Shown here: positions 47,806 to 58,033 of the stretch, one piece after another
Layout of the letters: each line of letters begins with the position of its first letter
How positions within the stretch are numbered: the stretch's first letter is position 1
From: Sporodiniella umbellata
Taxonomy: Eukaryota > Mucoromycota > Mucoromycetes > Mucorales > Rhizopodaceae
DNA length: 64,000 nucleotides
Reading direction: 5' to 3'
NCBI GenBank assembly: GCA_025677835.1
Contig: JAIXMR010000063.1
Span: 88,141 to 152,140 of the forward strand
Translations under genes and position numbers: made by a program
Notes under the pieces: model-generated
What the model was told of the DNA's origin: nothing
Database searches by the model: none
What the model saw: the letters and a program-made list of their open reading frames with translations, nothing else

Positions 47806-48419
47806 GTTAGGTAAAAATGAAAAGAACGTTCTTTTAGAGAATGCACATCCTGAGAAAAAAAAAAGAGAAGAGAAAAGGGGGAGAAGACCTTTTTACGGCA
47901 AACGCAGAGTTAATACACAAACACACAAATTCGTTGTTGATCAATGAATATACGCACAACGCTAAGGGGCTAAGGAGAAAGATAAAATTATTTTCAAACG
48001 GCCAATCCGAACAGAAAGAGTACAGGTTTGAATAAGGTTACACATATTAGAGCCCATATGTGATAGTATGCAGTAAAGTGCATTTTACTTAAAGTTCCGA
48101 AGTAACTCACTTTATGCAGTAGACAAAAGATCTTACTTGGTAATAACTTTAAGAATACAAGGCTATACATTAATAAAAGACAACTATATAGGTTAAGGAC
48201 CACATATTAAACACTCAGATTTAGAGTTAAATTCTGGCGCAAAGACAAACACACAGGCACTTCAGAATTTGTAGCAACTCCAAGACTTGCCAACTGTGAA
48301 GTACATTTTGTATAGTCATAGCAACTTTCAGTTCCGAATAGTGACTTGGTTGTAGTTGTGGCTTTGTATACCAACAGGGACGAGAGCATAATTCCATTCA
48401 CAATTTTAAACACTTACAC
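47806..48419. other. Divergent intergenic region
   Basis: Between the surface-protein gene (-) and the methyltransferase gene (+). Short open frames on both strands (47841-48035, 47994-48203, 48207-48413) overlap one another and show no recognisable motif; probably promoter DNA. Confidence 0.5.
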
Positions 48420-49526
48420 ATGAACACATCTGATCTAACTGAATCTCTAAACAAATTGAACGTCAAAGATGCTTCTAAACAGACGAAAGTCGATAAACCA
48501 AAAGCAGCTTATGATAAGTTGGCATTGAAAGAACGCTGGAAGATCTTAGGGAGCAATGCGGAACAAAGTAGAAAAAAACAAAAGATGGTAGATACTCACT
48601 TATTATCTGCATAATAGACATAATATCCATGATACGAAAAGCGTCCATGAGCACTTTTTCTCGAGAAGACTTCTTGAAAACGTTGCAGACTATTAAGGCT
48701 AGCTTTGTCCAGCGCGATTATGAAGGTATTTTTACGGAAGCATCTAATTTAGAAGTATATGCGGCAGCTTATGTGCCGGGCAGAGCACTTTGTTACTATG
48801 AGATTTTCAATAGACCTCAGCTTTTAAAACTGTTGATGAAACGCAGCCAAGTGTACTGTATTGGATCTGGCTCTGGATCAGAATTGGTTGCGATCGCTGC
48901 TGCTATGACACGAGTCCCAGCTGAGCATCAGAAAATAAGCCTAATTATGCAAGATATTGGCGATTATGAATCTGTGCTTGCATCCCTTGAAAAAACAATA
49001 CGAGAAAAATGGTTAATTGACGAGAAGCAACTAAACTGTGTTTATGAGAAAGGAGATATATTAAATTTGGAGAATACTTTAATTGAAGAAAGACTGAAGA
49101 AGTCGGACCTTATAACATTTATGTTTGTTATCAACGAACTATTTGTCAAAAAGGCCCCTGCGTTAGCTTTGATTCAGAGTGTGGTGAAATCTATGAAAAA
49201 AGGGTCTCATCTTTTGGTAAAAAAAAAAAATGCACACACACACACACACGGCTAATACGCTCAACTCAAGGTTGTCGAATCAGCTGGGTCTTTTTCTCAC
49301 CTGAAAGTAGGTAGCAAGACATACATGGTTTATACACTTCTGGATGCTATACAAGACTTGGAGTTGGTAATAGGTGAAGACTCTAGATGGTATCGGTAAG
49401 AATTGCACTTACTTGGAAAGGCCGCTAACGTTCATCTTTAATCACGTTAGCCACCCCGAAAACTTAAAATATCCAATTGACATACAGAATATGAGATACT
49501 TTATACGCCTTTATAAAAAGAGGTAA
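48420..49526 (+). CDS. 25S rRNA uridine-N3 methyltransferase, Bmt6-like
   Basis: Probable SAM-dependent rRNA methyltransferase acting in the nucleolus. Exon 1 48420-48567, exon 2 48642-49216 (an alternative acceptor at 48617 gives eight more residues), exon 3 49271-49395, exon 4 49451-49526; all in phase, about 307 residues. N-terminal basic helix region (YDKLALKERWKILGSN), then YAAAYVPGRALCYYEIF, the SAM-binding motif CIGSGSGSELVAIAAA, DIGDYESVL, SDLITFMFVINELF and the C-terminal MRYFIRLYKK. This order matches the Bmt6 (YLR063W) family as I remember it. The first intron contains stops in frame, so it must be spliced; its donor is GTAGAA. The second intron holds an A run and a CA repeat. Confidence 0.7.
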
Positions 49527-49648
49527 ACGTAAAAAGCTGGTCTCAACATTTTGCTTGTATTTCTGTTCACTCCATTCCTTTTGATTGTTGTTGCTTTTTT
49601 TTTCTGAACCCAAATATATATATCGAAAGAGAGTTTTATTTGTTCAAT

Positions 49649-50273
49649 CTAAAGCTTACGAAACTTTCTTAAAGCAGCCTCAACTGCGCCAGCAGCCCAT
49701 TCTTCAGCGTGAGTAAAACCTTCTTCAGTCGATGCTCTAGCAATGGCCTGCTCTTCGTTGTAGCATGTCAAGACGCCAAACATAACGGGTACACCAGTAT
49801 CCAATTGGACTCTCATGATACCATGAGTGACAGCATCACAAATATATTCAAAGTGAGCAGTTCCGCCTTTGATAACAAGACCGATACAAATAACAGCATC
49901 AAAAGGCCCAGTTTTTTTATCGGATTTTTCTAAAGCAGGAGAGCCCAACAGGTCGCTGGCTGTTTTTGAGGCCTGAATTTGTGATAGCTCGATCAGCTGC
50001 TTAGCAGCCATGGGGAGCTCATAAGAACCAGAAACGGTGTCCTAATTTTTTTTTCTTTAGTTTTTTTTCAGTTTCTTTTTGAAGCATTACAGTCGTGATG
50101 TTTTCGGGCATGACTTTGTATTTGCTAACTAACGTGTCATACACCTTATTGTATAACTGGTCAACAAGGGAGTAATTCCAACGAGTACGAAGAATAGCAA
50201 TGCGAAGTCCAGAGCCGTTTAATTCGACAGTAGGGGCGGCTACGCCTTTTTCAAAAGTTTTAGCGTCGCTCAT
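49649..50273 (-). CDS. RIB4: 6,7-dimethyl-8-ribityllumazine synthase
   Basis: Penultimate enzyme of riboflavin synthesis; condenses a ribitylaminopyrimidine with dihydroxybutanone phosphate. Two exons on the minus strand, 50091-50273 and 49649-50041, with a 49-bp intron; phase 0; predicted 191 residues. Landmarks: [19 protein letters not shown] at the N-terminus, [53 protein letters not shown] and the end [15 protein letters not shown] 10-residue Lys/Ser-rich insert ([10 protein letters not shown]) precedes the FDAVICIG strand, as in other fungal enzymes. The intron is required, since unspliced reading leaves the family after ENITT. Confidence 0.95.
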
Positions 50274-50444
50274 TTATTGAAAAAAGAAATGAAAAAAAAA
50301 AAAAAAAAAAGTAGGCTGTCGAGAAATGGTTTTTTTTTTTTTTTTTTTGACATATTCTATCTCAGATAAAGAATGTCGCGCACCAAACCAATGGCCAAGT
50401 CTATAAAAAAAAAGCCTTTTACTTGTATTCAAGATGGGCCCGCT

Positions 50445-51967
50445 TTATATTCGGTTTGTATAGAAATAGCATATATACAGTAAAAGTCCAGCTTTATTTT
50501 CTCTCAACACACTTTGCCATGCTTCCATCTTTCTAGTTTCCAAATATATTTGACTTTGCACAAAGTCTCTCAGGGTGTTTTTTAAGTCGTTTGCCACGTT
50601 TGGCTTGTATTTGTCTTGTATATCCTTTCGGATATTTATATCTATATCTTCGTAATTCTTCAAGTGTTCTTGTTCTGTCACGCGTGCACTCTCTAGTATA
50701 GCAATTGCATCATTTGCGCGTTCTCTATTTATATTGATAGACGATTTTAGTCTCTCAGCAGCTCTCAGACTAGACTCTGTGTGTTTTTTGCTAGAAACGT
50801 ATTCTGAGAAAACAATAGACTTTCGCACCAGTACACTCTTTAAGTTATAGTCACAGTAAGTTTTGTTAGCATTCAATCTTTACATTTACCCGTGTCCATG
50901 TAGCTGTTTCTTGCTTTACCTCTACTGATTTTGCATTTTTTACTTGGTAACTCATTTCTTCGCCCATGGTCTCATAAGAAGCCAAAGCCTAAAAAACGGT
51001 AGTTTAGTTTCACAATATACACTCCTAGTTTTTACTTGAAGTTTTTGTAAATCAGACGCTTTCTGAAGGCCTTTTGCTACAGATTTACAAAGCCTATGAG
51101 ATAGTAGAATTAAAAATAGCCTGCTGTATTTGTACAGTTTACGCCTACAGAAATAGATTTGAATTGCTTTCTATTGCACCATAAGACACAAACGAAGAAG
51201 CAGCATCCATCCAATGTTCTGCCATGACTTTACATGTAGGCGATTAAGTAAAATAACAAAATAGTAATAGCGCATCTACCTCTATGACTATGAAACAGTT
51301 TATCCTTTATAGTGAGACAATCATTTAAGCGGTCCGAAAATGATTTTAGCAGGTCAATCCACAGAGCGGATTCAGGATCGACACCTTCCTCAGACATACA
51401 AACTGGCAAACGTTTGCTTAATTCACGCAGATTTGGCCTAAACTATAATGCGGCATCTGTATAAAGCTATATAACTCCCATTTTCTTACCTACCCCTATT
51501 TCAGTCTCTATAAATTCTCTCAAAATTTCGCTTTCTCTTATCCTTTCGTGTTTTGTTATTCTATCTAGCCATATTTGAATCTTGTACTCAAATGGATCTG
51601 CTGAGCTCATTGTTTGGCCCTGTGGTTCATTGGATAACTTGATATCCAACCACCATTGTTTTGGTACCAAGTTACCTCCTTTATTAAATCGTGGAAGCGG
51701 GCAGAATGGAAGAGCAGGTACAAGTACATCATCAAGCATATACGTTAAGTGTGAATACAATTTTGCCAGCTCACTATAGTATCTTGGTATTTTTTTTTGT
51801 TTTTGTTTGTATTTATTTAAATCTGTCTAATGGTTTTCATTATGCTTGTTTGGTTTTCTTTAAAAGTAGAGCTGTTTGTTTCAAGTTACCTCCATTTCTA
51901 TCCAAAAGACTGGATCTTTGCGTTTGTAGTCGACATGGGCAATTAAAAGTTGCAAGAAACAAGACAT
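50445..51967 (-). CDS. PX-BAR sorting nexin, PX region not resolvable
   Basis: Endosomal membrane-binding protein of the SNX-BAR class. Six downstream exons fit well: 51494-51769 (start uncertain), 51280-51442, 51149-51227, 51036-51093, 50890-50988, 50445-50837, with family features VLVPALPFCPLPRF, IQIWLDRITKHERIR, FRPNLRELSKRLP and a long helical BAR part (KDIQDKYKPNVANDLKNTL). The PX N-terminus begins at an ATG at 51967 (VDYKRKDPVFWIEME), but the middle is broken: the next PX residues (STFKENQTSIMKTIRQ, then RYYSELAKLYSHL, the expected RRYSEF-like motif) are in two other frames with a stop after each and no GT donor between them. A phase-compatible splice from 51889 to the acceptor at 51770 exists but would delete the lipid-binding core. 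See findings. Confidence 0.65.
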
Positions 51968-52761
51968 TGCTTTTGAAAAGAGAAAAGAAAAGGCAGCTTT
52001 TTGAAGATCCGCCTTTGATTTGTAGTAATTTTTGTCACGCGCCTACCAGCTTCTTGGTTGGATTGTGTTTCATCTCAAAATTCACTTCTAAAAAAACCGG
52101 TTGCATGGCATGTTCAGTTTTACTTGCGTTACAAAAATTTTAAAAACACAAATGTTTAGCTGACACCACTAAACTAACAAATAAGGTAAGCTACATTGGT
52201 AAAAAGGGGTTTATACTTTGGCTCTACGGCAAGACAAAGCCGTACTTGGGAAGGTTTAGCTTATTTTTTCTGTGTACATATTTTTTGCTTGTAGGATTTC
52301 TGTGTACATATTTTTTTTTTTAGGGGATTTCTGAGAAATCCTGGTTTATTTAAAGTCCAATAGACTATCTGTGTACATATTAACCTGTTGCAGAACGACT
52401 TCTAAGGCGGAAATACAAATACTCGGTCTTTAAATAGACAAGACACAATGCATAAACTGAAAACCAACAAACTGTACCTGTCCATCAGATGAATAATCTC
52501 TGTCGATACATAGTGTATGTCTTTTGTAGTTTCCTTTCATAGCGTGGAATTTAGCCGTTTTTTTTTTGCAAATATTTATACGGCTTAGTCTAACAATTGT
52601 ATAAAAACAAATGTATGATTCCTAAAAGGCATCCACTTTAACCGTTTTACACTCTTTTAGTAATTGCGTCATTTGTTTGTTTATGTAGTTGAAAAAAAAA
52701 GCGAAGGGTACATACACCGTTTGTGCTTTTCTCTACTTTTTTCTTAGTTTTTCTCACTGAA
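51968..52761. other. Divergent intergenic region with a thrice-repeated element
   Basis: Between the sorting-nexin (-) and CK2 (+) genes. Contains three copies of a 13-mer (separate entry). An open frame on the plus strand at 51691-52143 is antisense to the nexin N-terminus and is taken as a shadow. Confidence 0.5.
52270..52381 (+). repeat. Three direct copies of CTGTGTACATATT
   Basis: Exact copies at 52270-52282, 52300-52312 and 52369-52381. The core TGTACATA equals the Pumilio-type UGUANAUA element if transcribed from the plus strand, and contains the palindrome TGTACA if acting as DNA. Confidence 0.7.
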
Positions 52762-54099
52762 ATGAGCATTGTGGTACCTATAAAAGCTGATCAGCAAGTT
52801 TCCAAAGTATATACCAACATTAATGTCGAATGTCCTCCGGAATATTGTGATTATGATACATTTCAAATTTCATGGGGGTAAATGTTCAATTTAAGCCAAA
52901 TGACAGGAAAAAAAAAAAAAAGAGATAAAACTAAAAGCTAAAGCGTACTTGAATCAGAGATCAAGATAGCTATGAGGTTTGCCGAAAATTAGGCCGCGGA
53001 AAATACTCAGAAGTATTTGAAGGCTGGAACATGAAGTCTGAAGAAAGATGCGTTATCAAAGCCTTGAAACCCGTAAAAAAGAAAAAAATTAGAAGGGAAA
53101 TCAAGATACTACAAAACTTGTATGGAGGGCCAAACATTATACGTTTGCTTGATACCGTCCGAGACCAAGAGGTAGCTAGTCTAAAGTAGTTGTATCAGTC
53201 TCTTTTGACAAAAAAAAAAAATCCTCTTTTATAGTCAAAGATACCCTCTCTTATTTTTGAATACATTGACAATGTAGAATATCGAGTATTGTATCCTCAG
53301 TTTACCGATTACGATATCAGATATTATATGTTTCAGCTACTCAAAGCTTTGGATTATTGCCATTCCCGAGGCATTATGCATAGAGATGTAAAGCCTCATA
53401 ATGTTATGATAGACCACAAGAAAAAACAGGTAAAAAGACAAACATCGGATGTGAATAGCCAAATAGATTCTAATCAAAGAGATTCAGTTGATGCTTATTG
53501 ATTGGGGACTCGCTGATTTTTATATTCCTCGTATGGAATATAACGTCAGGGTATCCTCGCGATGCTATAAAGGTCCAGAGTTACTAGTGAATCTTCAAAA
53601 ATATGACTATAGCTTAGATATGTGGAGCTATGGGGCCATGCTTGCTGGGATGGTATTTAGAAAAGACCCATTTTTTCATGGACAAGACAGTGATGACCAG
53701 CTTGTGGTAATTTCAGATGTACTAGGTACCAATAAGCTACAAGATTATCTTCAGAAATATAACCTGGTCTTGGGGCCACATCACGAAAAAAGAATTCGAC
53801 CGTAAGCAGCTCTTTTTTCTAAACAAAGTTAAATATCAGCTACTTTGTTTTTTTAAGGTCAAGAGCTGTACCATGGTCCAAATTTGTCACAACACAGAAT
53901 AAGAAGTATGTATCAAATGAGCTGTTTGGCTTTTTAAACCGGTTGTTAAGATATGATCATCAAGAAAGGCTTACAGCTAAAGAAGCTATGGAACACAGCT
54001 ATTTTGGTAAATTCAACCTTACTAAACGATTTTTTTTTTTTTTCAAAAAAAATTAAACAATGAATAGATGTGATTAAGGAAAACGAAAGCTATATCTAA
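52762..54099 (+). CDS. CKA1: Casein kinase II catalytic subunit alpha
   Basis: Constitutive Ser/Thr kinase with acidic-site preference. Predicted 339 residues from six exons: 52762-52877, 52958-53171, 53235-53429, 53488-53801, 53858-54006, 54068-54099; all phases agree. CK2-specific features are present: glycine loop [15 protein letters not shown] Lys in [18 protein letters not shown] with the basic cluster, catalytic loop [10 protein letters not shown], the DWG variant of DFG in [10 protein letters not shown], and [12 protein letters not shown]. The N-terminal segment ([17 protein letters not shown]) matches the family segment that packs against the activation loop. The fungal symbol is given by family; paralogues elsewhere cannot be excluded. 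Confidence 0.93.
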
Positions 54100-54176
54100 G
54101 TAACCGTCTAGTAGGCTGAGTTTGATCGGCAAGATTATTGGCATGAAAAGAAAATTTTTTTAAAAAATAAACAACT

Positions 54177-55745
54177 ATGAATTCTTTTTATGCTGAAGAA
54201 CTCGGAAACATTGGCATATTGCGTGCCACAATTTCGACCAGTGACAAATTAAACTTGGCTGAATCGCTTGAAATAAAAGACAATGTCATTACTTCTAATT
54301 CTGTAAAGATTGCAGATATGTCTACTATAGGTCTGGCCATTTCAAATGAGAATCTGGTTATTTCTCAGGCTAACAATTCAGAGGCGGACGTAAAGACTTG
54401 GGAGGTCAAGATTTGCTTGGCTGATAAGACCCAAAAAATGAGATCACAGCAAACAGAAGCTAAAGAATGGTGGAATACAACTTATTTAAAGAACCGAATT
54501 GAAGAGAATGATGCGTTTATCTGCAAAATGTGTGAAATGCCACTGTTCAAACTAGAAAAAGATCACAAACTAAAAGATCTTCCATCAGAGCATTGGTACG
54601 AGCTTATAGAATGCTGGATTTGTCATGAAACAAACCCTGATGAGCATCGATCACGCATGAAGCCAATTCTTGCTAGACCTAAACTTGTTTTGGTTGGCTC
54701 GACTTACTTTTTATTGTATCCCGAAAACGTACTTGAGGAAAGCATAGAGCTCGATGAGGAAGTTTCTAAACGATTAGATGTGAGTATATATTTAGAATAC
54801 AAATAAGAAAAACGGATATGAACCAGACTATTGCTATTTGCTGCTTAAGAATCGTGTTTGTATGTAAAGATGCATAAAAATTTACAAACCAAGAAAAAAC
54901 AGTACTTGATATAGCTGGTTACTCGGAACAAGACCAATGAAGTGTCATGACATAGAATCTAACAACAGCAATATCTAATTATTCCCAACTATTTATAGTG
55001 GGCTCGAGGAACAATCACAAAATGGGCGGCTGTAAACTGCAAAAGGTGTCAGCATGCAGTAGGCGAGGGGCAGTTCAATATGGAAGGTGGGGATTTACTT
55101 CTGAATGTTTACTTATTTGCTTACTCTTATTCAAGATGGGAAAATGGTGCTCATGTCTATGAAGCTATTCAAATATAGCATTTCTCTACTTTCCAAAAAC
55201 TGCGAGCCGCTGAGCTTTGTGGACCTCTTTGTATCTGATTTGGTTAACACTGCTAAAGTTCATGCTACACATAGATTCATTATTCAAGGCCGCCAAAGTA
55301 CGCGGAACTTTGCTCTTGTAAGTTTTTTTTTAAGACGATTATGGCTCAATCATATTTTTTTCAGATTTGGTTGTTTAACTGGGATACAAATATCGTTTAT
55401 CATGATACAACGCACACGTTGACAAAGAAAAGAGGTAAATTAGTTGTTTTTGTATGGATTGCATGTTATCAAACTAAGTGTCTATACCGTTATAATACAG
55501 TCATGAAAATAATGTATCTTGACTGTGTGTATAAAAAAGATGGGAGTACCAGCGCAATTTTAGATATGTGGGCCACTGACAAATCCACAGAACATTTAAT
55601 CTATCCTGATATATACTGTAAAGAGCTTCTGACTACCTTGAAAGACTCGACACTCTTACTTCCGCCATTTATGCGCAAAATCGATCACCCTGCAATGAAA
55701 TTTACCAAAAACTTTGCAGTTGGTTTTGTAGGCCGCAGATCATAA
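54177..55745 (+). CDS. HECT-like E3 ubiquitin ligase E3D / Ipa1 family
   Basis: Five exons, 54177-54779, 54999-55086, 55136-55317, 55365-55434, 55501-55745, give 395 residues. The family (UBE3D in animals, Ipa1 in yeast) binds E2 enzymes and is linked to mRNA cleavage and polyadenylation factors. Diagnostic features: AKEWWNTTYLKNR, the CKMC pair, LPSEHWYELIECWICH, VLVGSTYFLL, and later KRCQHAVGEG, which supplies a second Cys pair. The C-terminal half shows IWLFNWDTNIVY and MKIMYLDC. The first intron, 219 bp, is the longest coding intron in the window; the others are 47-66 bp. Direct demonstration of ubiquitin transfer is a property of the animal homologue, not visible here. Confidence 0.75.
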
Positions 55746-55908
55746 CATGTGAATAAGAGGCTAAGGGTTTTAAATATCTCTGATACAATAAAATCCCCTG
55801 CTAAACTGCTTGTAAATTGCTCTTTTATTTCATTTCTTACCTTTTACATTCTTTTTTTTCTAAAAAAAAAAAAAAAAAAAAGAGAGAAGACAAAAAGATT
55901 TTTGTCAA

Positions 55909-56739
55909 ATGGACTGTTTACCTTTTGAAATCTACGAAAAAATATGGAGTAGACTTTGTAGAGAAGACTTATGCTCTTCCGCTCTTGTGAATTCACAGTG
56001 GCGACACATGTCTTATGGAATGCTTTACAAACGACCAAACATAAACACTAAAGAGCAACTGGATATGTTTTCTAAAATAAGTTCGTTTGCTCAAAGCTTT
56101 GTTCGAGTATTAAGCTTCAAAAATACACACCAACATATTAACGATAAAATTTTGCAAGGCCCGCTCCAACATTTGAATTGTTTGGAAAAAATCGATTTTG
56201 GTCAATGTATACAATTATCCTCTTCCACTATAAACACGATTATCCAAAAAAATTTAAGATCCGTCAACTCTGTATCATTATCTGATTGCAGAATTTCAAA
56301 AGATACATTGATTCTCATTGGCGAGGCATGCCAACATAAGCTTATTAGTCTTGACCTGAGCAATACAATGATTCAGCCCTGTTCGTCTATTGACAGCTCG
56401 AATCATTTAGAAGATCTGATTGGAATACCTTCACCAAAGCTTCGTTTTTTGGATCTTTCCTACTGTACTTGGGTCAACAATCTAACTGTGAAAAATATTG
56501 GCTATGGCTTACCTGCCCTACAGCATATTGTATTACAGTGGTGTAGTCATATCAAAGCGGATGCAATTACAGAAATGGTTAAACAATTAATGTGTTTAAA
56601 TACGATGGATATTAGAAACATTGAATCTATTGGCACAAGCGAGCAAGTAGAAGATTTTGTAAACGAAGGACTCTCTCTAAAAAAAATAATGTTTACATAC
56701 AAACGGTCCGCTGTTGTTCATTCCATGTCTTACAGATAA
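55909..56739 (+). CDS. F-box/leucine-rich-repeat protein
   Basis: Single-exon 276-residue protein. The N-terminal F-box (MDCLPFEIYEKIWSRL, then LVNSQWRHMSYGML) would bind Skp1. It is followed by irregular leucine-rich repeats of the Amn1/Fbxl type, such as LSFKNTHQHINDKILQ, CLEKIDFGQCIQLSSST, SVSLSDCRISKDTL, LISLDLSNTM, LRFLDLSYCTWVNNLT and LQHIVLQWCSHIKADAI. Substrate unknown. Reading is continuous from the ATG after a 20-base A run to the stop, and no intron is needed. It is the second F-box protein in the window; the two are not paralogues, because one uses WD40 and the other LRR substrate modules. Confidence 0.8.
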   Translation: MDCLPFEIYEKIWSRLCREDLCSSALVNSQWRHMSYGMLYKRPNINTKEQLDMFSKISSFAQSFVRVLSFKNTHQHINDKILQGPLQHLNCLEKIDFGQCIQLSSSTINTIIQKNLRSVNSVSLSDCRISKDTLILIGEACQHKLISLDLSNTMIQPCSSIDSSNHLEDLIGIPSPKLRFLDLSYCTWVNNLTVKNIGYGLPALQHIVLQWCSHIKADAITEMVKQLMCLNTMDIRNIESIGTSEQVEDFVNEGLSLKKIMFTYKRSAVVHSMSYR

Positions 56740-58033
56740 CTACGGTTGTATACTACCCTAACTTAAGCTTTGCACTTGTTATATTAAATTTAAAAAAAAA
56801 AAATTCAACAAGCATCAAATAAAGACAAAACCGCTGAGCTTTTAAATAAGTTTATATCCTAATGTGCTTGAATACTTCTTTTTTTCTTTCTATATATTGA
56901 AGATGAACAATTAATAAAAAACGAACAATGATGAGAAATCTTTCGAAAATTTCGGGGTCGGAGATGGTAGCTGCATAAAAACAGTAATTGAAAGGCAACT
57001 TTAAAAAAGACTTTTATAGATGGAACTTTATTTGGTTACAGTATGATCTCCTATTCTGGCTTGCTTCAACTGTGACAGTCCAATATCCATTATCAAGCAC
57101 ATAATACTAGAAACTGAAGCATTATATGATCAAGTGATATACATACAGTCACTTTGTTATAGGGAATTGTTTTTATATAAAAGATAAAGTCAAGAGGAAA
57201 GAAGTCCATTTCTAGCCGCTTTGTTGTGTCAACTTAAAACAAAAATGGCTAAATATAGACACCTCATACAATATTATATAATTCTTCACCACTTTTTCTT
57301 TTCTTTACTTTTCTTTTTTTTTTTTTTTTTTTTGCCAAGTATGTGCTTTTTCTTTTATGTTCTCAAATGTTACTTCTCCTTAACTTTGTGACAAAACTTT
57401 GAAAGTTTGTACATAGAGCGCTTTTACATATTACAAAATCGGTTTTTTTTTTATTTTTTGAAAACCCAAATATATATATATATATATATTTATATCATTG
57501 TATAGATCTTTTAAAAAAAATAAAATAAAAAAAAAGGCCTTGTCGTTAAAAAGCGGGTAATCTTTTGGGATATAAGATTATGTTGCCCAACCACCTGAGT
57601 ACGAGATATGAAACACAAAGTAGTAGAGTATTAACTAACAGGGAAAACCTTTTTCTGAAATAAAAGTAGACCTTTTTTCTTATAACTAAGGGTTCCAATC
57701 TTTTTCAAAACGCAATCTATTGAAAATAGACAAGTACACCTTTGCAATACAACTGCTTTGTCAGATATACAAGTGCTACACAATTAAATTACGTCACATT
57801 TTATGGGGCGCCTTTCATTTCTACTGTATTTAGTGGTGACAGAAAAGAAAAATCTTTCCACTGCGAAACATTTTTCTTTTTCCTCCCCCCCTTTTTTTAG
57901 CCAACAAAAGGACATTTTCTTTTTTTAAGATTTTTTTTTTTTGACATAAAATACACTCTTTGTATTTTTTTTTTTCCTACTGCTTCGCCTCTTTAAAACA
58001 CACATTTTTTTTTATCGAACATTAACGCTCTAG
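56740..58033. other. Intergenic region upstream of VAC8
   Basis: AT-rich, with T runs near 57313-57334 and 57447-57459, an AT dinucleotide tract at 57471-57495 and T-rich stretches up to 58010. No gene or RNA feature recognised. The pyrimidine-rich last 150 bases are probably the VAC8 promoter and leader. Confidence 0.5.

Noticed and set aside
51872..51889. 18-nt GT..AG segment in the PX region as a mini-intron
   Set aside because: Too short for splicing, and its removal leads straight to a stop codon in the exon's frame.
51691..52143. Plus-strand 150-codon ORF
   Set aside because: Antisense to the PX-BAR gene start, with poly-F hydrophobic stretches; no domain recognised.
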